A stretch of DNA of 43,245 bases from Cuniculiplasma sp052315315. Lineage in GTDB: Archaea; Thermoplasmatota; Thermoplasmata; Thermoplasmatales; Thermoplasmataceae. The translations under genes were made by a program, and so were the position numbers. Positions 16,922 through 25,860 of the stretch are shown piece after piece; position 1 is the first letter of the stretch; each line of letters starts with the position of its first letter. Under the pieces are notes generated by a model. The model did no database searches. It saw only the letters and a list, made by a program, of their open reading frames with translations, and was not told the DNA's origin. Location: NCBI GenBank assembly GCA_052315315.1, contig JBLSDE010000012.1:1-43245 (forward strand), written 5' to 3'.

Positions 16922-17218
16922 ATGGTGGATAAACCGAACATAGATGAAAGGAAGTTAAAGGATTACATAATACAGAACAGATCATACTCCTTATATGAAA
17001 ATGATGATGGATCAGTTGAATTACATTTCTCCCCGGAAATGCCAGAGGCAGTGGCACATTTTCCAAACGGAGAACCTGTTGAGCACATTATGTTTGGATT
17101 CAAGGAAAAAGGTGTAATCTATTTTACAAAGTTTAAAACCGTAAGTTCACTTGGAGAAACCGAGACTGAACTGGAAGGTGAGGACGATCCAGTTATGCTG
17201 TGGCTTCAGTTTATCTGA
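16922..17218 (+). CDS. 98-aa acidic protein, unknown
   Basis: This small soluble acidic protein starts MVDKPNIDERKLKDYIIQN and ends with an acidic segment (ETETELEGEDDPVMLWLQF). There is no signal peptide or membrane segment. The middle (SVELHFSPEMPEAVAHFPNG...EHIMFGFKEKGVIYFTKFKT) looks like a small beta-rich domain. The gene stands alone between two long AT-rich spacers and is preceded by AT-rich promoter-like sequence. I do not recognise the family. Confidence 0.6.
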   Translation: MVDKPNIDERKLKDYIIQNRSYSLYENDDGSVELHFSPEMPEAVAHFPNGEPVEHIMFGFKEKGVIYFTKFKTVSSLGETETELEGEDDPVMLWLQFI

Positions 17219-17587
17219 ATATGCTCATAATTTCATTACCAAAAAAGGTTTATCCCACTCCACCATAGGATTAAGGTTTGCACGATTTAATTTATTGAGA
17301 TCATTACGGTCAAAAATTTAATTTCAGAAATCAGAAACATCTATCTTTCACTTGATTTGATATTCTTATAAGTTCATAGGATATTGCTGAAAGCTTTCAC
17401 GGAAATTAAGGATTTTTATTGAAATATCGAGGATGCAAAAACCCAGAACTTCTTTCTTATTTGTATTTATTATATTGTTATGGAAAATGAATTCTCTCTA
17501 TGGAATGCCATATAAGAAATTAAAGAAAATTTGGATTAAAATTGAAAATTTTATTTTTATGTTACTCCGATTTTTCGTGACCCTGAT
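17219..17587. other. intergenic region, convergent
   Basis: About 369 AT-rich bases lie between the 98-aa gene and the convergent surface-protein gene. I see T-rich runs suitable for termination on both strands and no convincing gene. The open frame over 17433-17666 is very hydrophobic and low in complexity, and it overlaps the surface-protein end. Confidence 0.4.
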
Positions 17588-20500
17588 TTATTTTGAAATT
17601 TTTCTCCACACAAACAGAGCAACCACTGCAACTACTACGGCGGCAACAACCCCAATTTCTATGTAAGACATTGTCGTCGAAACTGCTAATTTTGAAAACT
17701 TTATTTCGATGGTTGTATTTTTTCCGCTTATTGTAATGTTACCTGATTTATTCCCTGTTGTATATCCACTTACAGGACGCAGAGAATATGTGTAGGTTCC
17801 ATTGGGCAGATAGAGAGAAATACTTGAACCAGTGACATTATGGGTCAATCCATTTAATGTTACCTCCCAGGTTGTTCCATTAGAAAGACCTGTTTCACTG
17901 AAAGTGACCTTGTATGTAAGTTGTATGAATTCTATGTAAACAGAGACTTCTTTTCCGTAAACATTCACAGGGCCGGCCTTATTTCTGATGGAATATCCGT
18001 TTATGGAATTTACATTATAATTGTAACTACCGTTAGGTAAATTCAGAGATATCTCAGAACCAGTGACAGTGTAAGAAGAGCCATTTATTATGAAAGACCA
18101 TGATATTCCTGACCCCAGTCCTGTTTCAATGAAGTTAACAGGGTAATTGACAGATGAGAATTTTATTTGAACTGTTTCTACGGAGTGTACAGATATGTTT
18201 CCCCCAATCGCAGTAAATTTTTTATCTGCTGTTCCTACAGCATAGGAATAGTTTCCTCCTATTAGATTCACTGAATATATTGAACCAGATATCAGTAACC
18301 CGGAAGATTTCATGCCCGTAATGTTAAGATACCATGTTTCATTGACAGGTAATCCACTTTCTTCAAAGGTTACATTATACCCCTTGGTCACAGCATAGGA
18401 GTGGAATATGCTTACATCCCCATTATGATTTAAACCAAATATGGATTGATTTATTGGGCTGAATTCTATATTAGACTGTGGCTCCGATGTTAAAAAGGAC
18501 ATTTTCACCTGCCCATTGCCTGTATCTATTATGGTAATATTTCCAGTACATTCCAAAAATGATGTACTTTCACTGGAAACATAGAGATACCCATTTAAGG
18601 GATCAAAGTAACCTCCCAAAACCTCACCAGGTATAGTCGGGCCACTGCAGAACTTTGATGAAGTTGCATTAAAGATCAGATTGGTATTATTTATCTCATT
18701 GCTAACAATAAATTTGCCCTGCTGACCATAAGCAACCAGTAAATCTGTGCAATAATATTTTGGAGCTGCATAAAAAGCCTTCTGACCACTGGAAAGATTC
18801 AGGACATCGATACCAGTACCATTTGCGATGAGCAGATCCTGCCTGTAGATTGTTGGTGAAAGCAGAATGGAATATCCAGAAATTGAATTCTGTGGACACA
18901 GTCCTGTGAAATTATGCTCTGTAAGAATTTCACCTGTGTTTGAAAGGATAAATGAAGTACCATTATCAGAATTCGTGCTATTAAAGCCGAATATGTATAT
19001 GTCCCTGGAATTTGTTGATTGAGTAATTGCAAAGTCGCTACCTTTTAAAGAAGGAAGTGTAATATTTTTTATTATGGAAAGAGTCTGTGCATCTATTATG
19101 GTAAGATTTCCTGTACCCCTGTTACTAACATACAGATATCCATTTTGGTGGTCATAGTATCCACAAGCTGGGAAAGAATTTGATCCAAGGGTTATATTTT
19201 TCATGTAAACTCCACTGGATATGTTATAAGGAACAATAACTCCAAGGCATTGAATTACTGAGAAAATTACATTGGTTGAACTGTCAAGAACGAGAGAAGA
19301 AGGATTGGCTCCGCCAGTTAATATATTATTGTAACCCTTGTTCATCTCTCTCAGTGAGGGGTTGAATGATTTCAATGGATCCAGCAGAGATTGATTTGCT
19401 GGGCTCTCATATATTACCCTGTATAATCGATTTTGGCCATTGACAAGGACCCTTGTATAATTAGGTAATGGTACATACATATTGGCTGTTTCCTTAAAGT
19501 CTACTGTGTATGTTCCATTTTGCAGTGGAATTGTGAGTGATGTTTTATTGGTTTCATAAGTTGTAAAATTTGTCGAATTTGTATATATATTAAAACTCCA
19601 CTGAGTGCCATCAGGAAGCCCACTCTCAAGGAAAGTGGTATCTGTCTTTGCAACCGTGAAGGAGATGTTCACAATTATGTTCTGATTTGCCACTGTGAAT
19701 GTCCCCATATTGCTCGTTGCCTGATAGCCACTCTGATCTGAGTATACTGTGTAGTTATAGACACCATTTGGAAGTAACATACTAACCTGTGATAGAGTGG
19801 TCTCACCATTGTTTCCAAGTGCGCTGAACACATTTAGAATGTCGTAACTCCACGGACTACAACTGGGTAGTCCCTCTTCATTCAAATCCACATTATGCAA
19901 TATAAAGGAATAGGGTAGATTTCTCCCCTGAGGTGTTAGGTTAAATTCCATTATGTACCTAAAATTATTCACCGCGGGGAAATCGTTACTTTGAAAACCC
20001 AGTGTTATGTTCAACCCTTTTCTACTTCCCATATTTAGACATATTGACGATGAGTTTTGATAGATGTTATTTACTGTACCTCTTGTATACGTGTCGTTTA
20101 TGAATCCAGTTCCAAAAATATTGTATGCATTTGTGTCAATGGATTTTGAGTAGTTATATTCAAACGGTCCAGAACTGTTATATACCGTTAATCCAAGTCC
20201 ATTGGTTTGGTTCTCTGCCCATCCAGAGGTCATAACTGGATAGGTGTAATCTAAACCATTTTCTCCGAAACCTACGCCACCAAGATCGTAGGAAGTACTA
20301 CCATTGGTCTTAGGGCTATTCATTATTCCGTAAGCCTCAACGCAGGAAGGATATCCGTATTGACTTCGTGAGGTTATATAGGAGTTTGAAGCTGTGAAGG
20401 TTATTCCATTATCTACTTTGTAATTGTTATTTTCGTATAACCACTTACTTGTATTCAGTTTTGTACCTGCAAAGTTATCATAAAAATTGAATATATGAGC

Positions 20501-20983
20501 ACCGTCGTCGTATAATCCGTATACATTTGTGAGCTGTGGTGCCTCACCAATGGAATAATTATTCAGTATATTTGTACCAATTGTGGCGTAATCCATATAG
20601 ATTTGCATGTAATCGTGCGCAGGTATACTCTGATTTATTCTTAACCAATAGGATGTGTTGAAGGCCTGGTTACTATTTCCAGATTGAAGCCACGATGGTA
20701 CTAGATTAATTCCACCTGTCATGAAAAATACATTAGAAAGATTTGGATTCTCGTAGGGATATCTGGAGCTGTTTACAATTATGTGTTCCACAAAATTGGG
20801 GGGAGTTGGACTTGACATATTATTTATTATGTAAAATGTAGCCATGGTTCCATAGTTAAAGGACACATTGTTGTGAACAAGAATCTTTCCATCATTTGAT
20901 TGCGGTTCCAGAAAGGCAAATCCTGCAAGAAGCATACAAGAGCATAGCACTATGGCTATTGCTCCTTGAAATTTTTTTACCAT
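17588..20983 (-). CDS. giant cell-surface protein with DUF2341-like, beta-propeller and ESGLP-repeat domains
   Basis: This protein is about 1131 aa and extracellular. It has a signal peptide (GAIAIVLCSCMLLAGFAF), a C-terminal helix (IEIGVVAAVVVAVVALFVW) and a short basic tail. The N-terminal third resembles DUF2341/concanavalin-like domains (NTSYWLRINQSIPAHDYMQ; NFYDNFAGTKLNTSKWLYEN). The middle has YVTN-type propeller blades (NGYLYVSNRGTGNLTIIDAQ). Five E-x-G-L-x-x-G-x-x-W units precede, interrupt and follow the propeller (EEGLPSCSPW, ESGLPDGTQW, ESGLPVNETW, ETGLGSGISW, ETGLSNGTTW), the last three near the C-terminus. ATG 20983 is preferred; a TTG 12 nt upstream overlaps a TATA-like stretch. 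It is rich in N-glycosylation sequons. Adhesion or an S-layer-associated role is inferred. Confidence 0.75.
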   Translation of the reverse strand: MVKKFQGAIAIVLCSCMLLAGFAFLEPQSNDGKILVHNNVSFNYGTMATFYIINNMSSPTPPNFVEHIIVNSSRYPYENPNLSNVFFMTGGINLVPSWLQSGNSNQAFNTSYWLRINQSIPAHDYMQIYMDYATIGTNILNNYSIGEAPQLTNVYGLYDDGAHIFNFYDNFAGTKLNTSKWLYENNNYKVDNGITFTASNSYITSRSQYGYPSCVEAYGIMNSPKTNGSTSYDLGGVGFGENGLDYTYPVMTSGWAENQTNGLGLTVYNSSGPFEYNYSKSIDTNAYNIFGTGFINDTYTRGTVNNIYQNSSSICLNMGSRKGLNITLGFQSNDFPAVNNFRYIMEFNLTPQGRNLPYSFILHNVDLNEEGLPSCSPWSYDILNVFSALGNNGETTLSQVSMLLPNGVYNYTVYSDQSGYQATSNMGTFTVANQNIIVNISFTVAKTDTTFLESGLPDGTQWSFNIYTNSTNFTTYETNKTSLTIPLQNGTYTVDFKETANMYVPLPNYTRVLVNGQNRLYRVIYESPANQSLLDPLKSFNPSLREMNKGYNNILTGGANPSSLVLDSSTNVIFSVIQCLGVIVPYNISSGVYMKNITLGSNSFPACGYYDHQNGYLYVSNRGTGNLTIIDAQTLSIIKNITLPSLKGSDFAITQSTNSRDIYIFGFNSTNSDNGTSFILSNTGEILTEHNFTGLCPQNSISGYSILLSPTIYRQDLLIANGTGIDVLNLSSGQKAFYAAPKYYCTDLLVAYGQQGKFIVSNEINNTNLIFNATSSKFCSGPTIPGEVLGGYFDPLNGYLYVSSESTSFLECTGNITIIDTGNGQVKMSFLTSEPQSNIEFSPINQSIFGLNHNGDVSIFHSYAVTKGYNVTFEESGLPVNETWYLNITGMKSSGLLISGSIYSVNLIGGNYSYAVGTADKKFTAIGGNISVHSVETVQIKFSSVNYPVNFIETGLGSGISWSFIINGSSYTVTGSEISLNLPNGSYNYNVNSINGYSIRNKAGPVNVYGKEVSVYIEFIQLTYKVTFSETGLSNGTTWEVTLNGLTHNVTGSSISLYLPNGTYTYSLRPVSGYTTGNKSGNITISGKNTTIEIKFSKLAVSTTMSYIEIGVVAAVVVAVVALFVWRKISK

Positions 20984-21494
20984 GTTTATATACAAATAGT
21001 AAAGATTTAACTCTTATGTGTCAAATTTAGTGACAATTTATTTATCTATACATATTTGTGAAAAAAGCTTTAAGTGTTACCAATACTCAGAAATTTCAGG
21101 TTTAAACCTGAACCAAAATTTCACTATTCTTCATATTATCTAACAAGCCAAGTCACCTTTTTGAGAATTGGAATTACTTATTCAATTTACCATACTTTTG
21201 CATATATGGTTTTTACCATAGATCCATAAAAATTTTATTTTTTGAGTTTCAGTGCAAACAGTTAGTGCTTGAAAGAAGTCTCATATATTGCATTCAAACT
21301 CCCCTGTTATATTACATACTTTCCTTTTTATACCTATGCAGTTCCCGATGAAAGCAGGAAGAACTAAGGAATAAAGGAAAATCAGAAATACTCATTATTA
21401 TAGAATAATTGTCTGGAATGAACAGATAGAAGTGATGAGAGAAGGTCAAAAGAGATTTGTTTAAGGAAAGGAAATAATATTAAGATGAGATAAA
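20984..21494. other. intergenic region between surface protein and methyltransferase
   Basis: About 510 AT-rich bases lie between divergent genes. The stretch contains an 18-bp perfect palindrome (21095-21112) and a small hairpin (TATGGT at 21205-21210, ACCATA at 21215-21220). It must include both promoters. No RNA gene or coding frame is convincing. Confidence 0.45.
21095..21112. repeat. 18-bp perfect palindrome TTCAGGTTTAAACCTGAA
   Basis: The sequence equals its own reverse complement over all 18 bases, with no spacer. It lies about 112 bp upstream of the surface-protein start and 382 bp upstream of the methyltransferase start. A gapless palindrome of this length is unlikely by chance in 43 kb and is the form expected of a dimeric regulator site. 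Confidence 0.7.
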
Positions 21495-22586
21495 ATGAAA
21501 AAGAATGAAGATATGTTAAAATTTCAAAACAGGATCAATACTATAATTTTAGGCGATTCGATAGAAATTATGAAACAACTCCCAGACGAGAGCATTGATC
21601 TTATTTTTGCAGATCCTCCCTATAATTTACAATTGGAGAAGGAATTGTACAGGCCTAACGAAACCAGAGTAAATGGTGTGAATGAAGAGTGGGACAGATT
21701 TAAATCCTTTGAGGATTATGATAATTTCACAAAAGATTGGTTGCAGGAGTGCAAAAGAATTCTGAAAAAAAATGGCGCCATCTGGGTTATTGGTACATAT
21801 CACAATATTTTCAGGATAGGAAAAATAATGCAGGATTTGGGTTACTGGATATTAAACGATGTCGTATGGATTAAAACAAACCCTATGCCAAATTTTAAGG
21901 GGACCAGATTTAACAATGCGCAGGAAACTTTAATTTGGGCCTCTAAGGATAAAGAGTCAAAGTATACCTTTAATTATAAAACTATGAAAACATATAACGA
22001 CGATTTACAAATGAGAAGTGACTGGTACATTCCAATATGCCAGGGAGCAGAAAGAATAAAGGTTGAGGGACAAAAGGCCCATCCTACCCAAAAACCGGAA
22101 GCTTTACTTTACAGGATTATTACGGCAACTTCAAAGCCGGATGATATTATTTTAGATCCCTTTGCAGGAACTGGAACAACACTGGTCGTCGCTAAAAAAT
22201 TGGGAAGAAAATTTGTAGGAATTGAAAGGGAGCCATCGTATATTGAACTTGTCAGGATAAGATTAGAGAGTACAAATTCATATGAGAGAAATTTATTGGA
22301 CAATCCCTTAGAGATTAAAAATAAAAGATTGCCATTCGGTAGTTTGATTGAAAGGGGGTATGTTAGAGCAGGGGAATACTTATATTCGGAAAATGGAGAG
22401 CACAGAGCCTTAATTTTAGCAAATGGGACATTATCCTATGAGAATATAAAAGGTTCGATCCACAGAGTAAGTGCATACATATTAAACAAGCAAGCCAATA
22501 ATGGATGGACTTTCTGGTATGTTAAAAGAGATAACAGGTATGTAAGTATAAACGATTTAAGGAAGAAATCATTAAATGAAATATGA
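21495..22586 (+). CDS. CcrM/HinfI-like adenine-N6 DNA methyltransferase, probable GANTC specificity
   Basis: This 363-aa beta-class methyltransferase has catalytic DPPY (40-43), HPTQKP (196-201) and the AdoMet motif DPFAGTGTT (221-229), the order typical of the class. The stretches WVIGTYHNIFR, WILNDVVWIKTNPMPNF, NAQETLIWA and NDDLQMRSDW match alphaproteobacterial CcrM and M.HinfI, which methylate the adenine of GANTC. The C-terminal 80 residues (FGSLIERGYVRAGEYLYS, GSIHRVSAYI, NGWTFWY) are the CcrM/HinfI RAMA domain. No restriction endonuclease is adjacent, so it looks like an orphan. The start is ATG 21495. A role in expression or replication, or past horizontal transfer, is inferred. Confidence 0.9.
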   Translation: MKKNEDMLKFQNRINTIILGDSIEIMKQLPDESIDLIFADPPYNLQLEKELYRPNETRVNGVNEEWDRFKSFEDYDNFTKDWLQECKRILKKNGAIWVIGTYHNIFRIGKIMQDLGYWILNDVVWIKTNPMPNFKGTRFNNAQETLIWASKDKESKYTFNYKTMKTYNDDLQMRSDWYIPICQGAERIKVEGQKAHPTQKPEALLYRIITATSKPDDIILDPFAGTGTTLVVAKKLGRKFVGIEREPSYIELVRIRLESTNSYERNLLDNPLEIKNKRLPFGSLIERGYVRAGEYLYSENGEHRALILANGTLSYENIKGSIHRVSAYILNKQANNGWTFWYVKRDNRYVSINDLRKKSLNEI

Positions 22587-22654
22587 TTGCCATTCATGAA
22601 ATGGAAAAAAGAAATAAATATTAGAATCAAGATTTAATAAATAATTAGCGTAGA

Positions 22655-22674
22655 GGTAAAAATAACTTTTTACC
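22655..22674 (+). terminator. perfect 8-bp hairpin GGTAAAAA-TAAC-TTTTTACC
   Basis: Two 8-base arms (22655-22662 and 22667-22674) are exact reverse complements around a 4-base loop. The hairpin is 69 nt downstream of the methyltransferase stop and 130 nt from the convergent tRNA gene end. The T5 run in the second arm fits a termination or RNA-stability element; an unrelated DNA-binding site is also possible. Confidence 0.45.
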
Positions 22675-22804
22675 GGTTGAAAGAATGGGATGAACCCCCC
22701 ATAAATACCTAGAAAAAACATGGAAACAATTTAGACGTGGTATACATCAATTAATAAATCCAATAATTGTTGGAGGAAATGTCTTATATTCCCCATATTT
22801 AAAT

Positions 22805-22878
22805 GGGGCTGACCGGATTCGAACCGGTGACCTCCCGGTTATCAGCCGGGTGCTCCAACCATGCTAAGCTACAGCCCC
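22805..22878 (-). tRNA. tRNA-Ile (anticodon GAT)
   Basis: The minus strand reads GGGGCTG ... CAGCCCC, a perfect 7-bp acceptor stem over 74 nt. The anticodon arm is CCCGG-CTGATAA-CCGGG, giving anticodon GAT for isoleucine. The T arm has GGTTCGAATCC. There is no intron and CCA is not encoded. AT-rich TATA-like sequence (TTTTATTACTTTATG) lies 20-40 nt upstream, at about 22897-22911. Confidence 0.95.
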
Positions 22879-23014
22879 AATACCAAGTGCATTTTTCATA
22901 AAGTAATAAAAGTTTCGAAATAATGCACTCTTATCCTTAATTGAAATTAAACCTACGTTTTACTAAGCATATAAAAAGAGATAATTTAGTATATATTGAA
23001 AAAATATAACCTCA

Positions 23015-23884
23015 GTGACTTTAAGGCCGGATTATGTTAAGGTTAAACTCCCAGGTGGAGAGAACTTCACACAGATAAATCATCTTTTGAGGGAATCCTC
23101 TCTTCATACGGTTTGTGAAGAGGCCAGATGCCCGAATCTCTCTGAATGCTGGGAATCCGGAACCGCAACATTTATGATCCTTGGAAAAAACTGTTCAAGA
23201 GGGTGCAGGTTTTGTTCAGTCACCCATGGAGGAATGGAACCTTTGGATCCAGAAGAACCAAGAAAAGTAAAGGATTCTGTAAGGACTATGGGTCTGAAAT
23301 ATGCCGTGATAACGTCCGTTGACAGAGATGATCTTCCTGATCAGGGCGCAAACCATTATGCTCAAACCATTAGTGAGATAAAGTCGCTTAATGTTCTCGT
23401 TGAGGCCTTGATACCTGATTTTCAGGGTAGAAAGGATCTTCTGGACATTGTTCTGGAATCCAGGCCGGACGTTCTAGCCCATAATGTGGAGACCGTGAGG
23501 AGATTGTCACCAAAAATAAGAGACGCAAGGGCAGGATATGATCAGTCCCTAAATGTTCTCAGATATGCAAAGGATAGATTCCCTGAGTTAACCACAAAAT
23601 CATCCGTAATGCTAGGGCATGGTGAGAGAGATGATGAAGTTTTGGAAACGATGGATGACCTCAGGGGAGTGGGGGTTGATATATTGACCATAGGTCAGTA
23701 TTTGAGGCCTTCCAAGAAGCAGATAGAAGTTTTTGAATACTCCCCAATGGAGAGATTCAAAAGGTTAGAAAAAGAGGCATACAAAAGAGGATTCAGATTC
23801 GTGGCCTCTGGTCCTCTGGTAAGAACCTCATACAGAGCATTTGAGGGCTGGGCCATGAGAAATATTACGCTAAATGAGAGGTGA
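23015..23884 (+). CDS. lipA: lipoyl synthase (radical SAM)
   Basis: LipA inserts two sulfurs into protein-bound octanoyl groups to make lipoate. The 289-aa sequence carries both cluster motifs: the auxiliary site CEEARCPNLSEC (CX4CX5C) and the radical-SAM site CSRGCRFC (CX3CX2C). ITSVDRDDLPDQGA, AHNVETV and the C-terminal VRTSYRA serine block are also typical. The start is GTG 23015, with CATATAAAAAG about 45 nt upstream as a likely TATA. It is the first gene of the 2-oxoacid dehydrogenase operon and ends 7 nt before E1alpha. Confidence 0.95.
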   Translation: MTLRPDYVKVKLPGGENFTQINHLLRESSLHTVCEEARCPNLSECWESGTATFMILGKNCSRGCRFCSVTHGGMEPLDPEEPRKVKDSVRTMGLKYAVITSVDRDDLPDQGANHYAQTISEIKSLNVLVEALIPDFQGRKDLLDIVLESRPDVLAHNVETVRRLSPKIRDARAGYDQSLNVLRYAKDRFPELTTKSSVMLGHGERDDEVLETMDDLRGVGVDILTIGQYLRPSKKQIEVFEYSPMERFKRLEKEAYKRGFRFVASGPLVRTSYRAFEGWAMRNITLNER

Positions 23885-23891
23885 GTAGGTT

Positions 23892-24884
23892 ATGGATGAA
23901 AAAGAGATGTTTGTAAATGCGTACAAGACCATGGTTCTAGCAAGAACTTTGGACAGGAAGATTGTAACAGCTCAGAGACAGGGGAGAGTGGGGTTTTATA
24001 CACCTACTATGGGACAGGAAGCCCTCCAGGTTGGAATGTCAATGGCACTGGAGAAGGATGACCTAATCTATGAGTACTACAGGGATGTGCCCTTTATGCT
24101 CCACAGAGGAGTTCCAATTGATACCCTGATAGATCAGATAATGGGCAACAGCATGGATAATGAAAAGGGGAGGCAGATGCCATCCCATTACAGTGCAAAG
24201 GATTATAATTTCATGTCGGTTCAAAGTCCGGTTGCAACAAACCTTCCACTTGCAGTGGGAGCAGCATATGCCACAAAATATAGAAAAAAGAAAAATATAG
24301 TTGTGACAACCTTTGGAGATGGATCTACATCAACGCCAGATTTCCACGCAGCCATGAACCTGGCAGCTGTTTTTGATCTGCCGGTTGTTTTCCTGTGTGA
24401 AAATAATAAATGGGCAATATCCCTGCCTGTTGAAAAACAGACAAAGGTTGAGATTTGGAAGAAGGCAGAGGCCTATGGAATGAAGGGTGTAAAGGTTGAT
24501 GGAAACGATCTCTTTGCAATGTATGAAGTTGCAAAAGCAGAGGTTGAAAGAACAAGGACCTCTGGAGAGCCTGTGCTTATTGAAGCAGTAAGTTACAGAA
24601 TGGGTCCACACTCTACATCAGACGATCCCTCTAAATACAGAACAGATACAATAAAGGAAGGGTCTGAAGGTGATCCTATTGTGATAGCAGAGAAAAAAAT
24701 GAAGGAAAAAGGATACCTGAATGACGAGGAGATTGAGAAGATAAAGAATGATGCCAAGGAGCTTGTGGACAGAAAGTTTGAGGAAAGAGAGAAGGTGGCA
24801 CCACCCTCTCCTGAAACAATGTTCCAGGATGTATATGAAAAGGCAACATGGATTATAGAAGAAGAGAAGGGTGAGATACTATGA
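23892..24884 (+). CDS. 2-oxoacid dehydrogenase E1 component, alpha subunit
   Basis: This is the thiamine-diphosphate-binding half of E1, which decarboxylates pyruvate or branched-chain 2-oxoacids. The protein has 330 aa. The ThDP motif starts GDGSTSTPDFHAAMN (142-156) and ends at ENNKWAIS (170-177). GFYTPTMGQEALQVG and YRMGPHSTSDDPSKYR, the latter like the loop phosphorylated in mitochondrial enzymes, are also present. The latter resembles branched-chain E1alpha more than pyruvate E1alpha. It overlaps E1beta by 4 bp (ATGA). The Thermoplasma acidophilum complex is known to act on branched-chain 2-oxoacids and pyruvate, so a similar substrate range is likely. Confidence 0.92.
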   Translation: MDEKEMFVNAYKTMVLARTLDRKIVTAQRQGRVGFYTPTMGQEALQVGMSMALEKDDLIYEYYRDVPFMLHRGVPIDTLIDQIMGNSMDNEKGRQMPSHYSAKDYNFMSVQSPVATNLPLAVGAAYATKYRKKKNIVVTTFGDGSTSTPDFHAAMNLAAVFDLPVVFLCENNKWAISLPVEKQTKVEIWKKAEAYGMKGVKVDGNDLFAMYEVAKAEVERTRTSGEPVLIEAVSYRMGPHSTSDDPSKYRTDTIKEGSEGDPIVIAEKKMKEKGYLNDEEIEKIKNDAKELVDRKFEEREKVAPPSPETMFQDVYEKATWIIEEEKGEIL

Positions 24885-25855
24885 GTTCAAAGCAACTGAA
24901 TATGGTTCAGGCCATAAATACAACGCTTGATTCTTTTATGGCAAAGGACGATTCTGTGATTCTCCTTGGAGAAGATATCGGAAAAGACGGTGGTGTGTTT
25001 AGAGTAACAGAAGGCCTTCAGGCAAAATATGGAACAGAAAGGGTAATTGATACACCTCTTGTGGAGCTTGGTATTGTGGGAATGGCAATTGGTATGGCAG
25101 TGAGTGGGTTAAGACCAGTTCCGGAAATACAGTTCCAGGATTTCATATTCACAGCCTTTGATCAGCTGGTAAATCAGGCTGCAAAGATGAGATACAGAAG
25201 TGGTGGTAGCTACACAGTACCTATGGTTCTGAGAACTCCCTATGGAGGGGGGATAAAAGGGGGTCTATACCATTCCCAGAGTGGAGAGGCGTACTTTGCC
25301 CACACTGCAGGTCTTACAGTCATCTCCCCATCAAATCCCTATGATGCAAAGGGTCTGCTGTCATCCAGTCTCAAGGCCAATGATCCCATAATATTTCTCG
25401 AACCAAAGAGACTGTACAGGAGTATAAAGTCAGATGTGCCTGATGAGGACTATGAAATTCCGATTGGAAAAGCTTCCCTAATCCACGAAGGTGATGATTT
25501 GACATTCATAACATACGGTTCAATGGTTCCACTGGTTGTGAATACAGTTTCCAAAAATAACCTCAATGCAGATGTGATTGATCTCAGAACAATTATGCCC
25601 TATGATGGTGAAACCATATTGAATTCGGTCAAAAAAACCGGGAAGGTGATAATAGTACACGAGGCACCAAGAACTCTTGGTATGGGTGCTGAATTATCCG
25701 CCTTTATATCAGAAAGGGCAATCGATTATCTCATGGGCCCAATTCTCAGAGTTACAGGACCAGATACACCTTTTCCGTACAGGTTGGAGGATTATTATAT
25801 GCCAAATGAGACAAGAATTTTAAAGGCTGTTAAAAAATTGCAGGAGTTCAGGTGA
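24881..25855 (+). CDS. 2-oxoacid dehydrogenase E1 component, beta subunit
   Basis: This 324-aa protein pairs with E1alpha to form the alpha2-beta2 E1. Conserved segments are LGEDIGKDGGVFRVTEGL, ERVIDTPLVELGIVGMAIG, PVPEIQFQDFIF, PYGGGIKGGLYHSQSGEAYF and LEPKRLYRS. These include the Glu that activates ThDP (PLVELG) and the histidine loop (YHSQS). The C-terminal transketolase-like domain follows with DLRTIMPYD and GPDTPFPY. The ATG lies in a 4-bp overlap with E1alpha. Confidence 0.93.
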   Translation: MSSKQLNMVQAINTTLDSFMAKDDSVILLGEDIGKDGGVFRVTEGLQAKYGTERVIDTPLVELGIVGMAIGMAVSGLRPVPEIQFQDFIFTAFDQLVNQAAKMRYRSGGSYTVPMVLRTPYGGGIKGGLYHSQSGEAYFAHTAGLTVISPSNPYDAKGLLSSSLKANDPIIFLEPKRLYRSIKSDVPDEDYEIPIGKASLIHEGDDLTFITYGSMVPLVVNTVSKNNLNADVIDLRTIMPYDGETILNSVKKTGKVIIVHEAPRTLGMGAELSAFISERAIDYLMGPILRVTGPDTPFPYRLEDYYMPNETRILKAVKKLQEFR

Positions 25856-25860
25856 TAGAA

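Noticed and set aside
17433..17666. 77-codon plus-strand frame rich in Phe, Ile and Lys
   Set aside because: Its end is antisense to the surface-protein C-terminus (low-complexity Ala/Thr run mirrors the Val/Ala-rich anchor helix). The rest is AT-rich spacer translation with no start signal.
21430..21470. GTGATGA at about 21433 as box C of a C/D guide RNA
   Set aside because: No CTGA box D at the proper distance and no second box pair.
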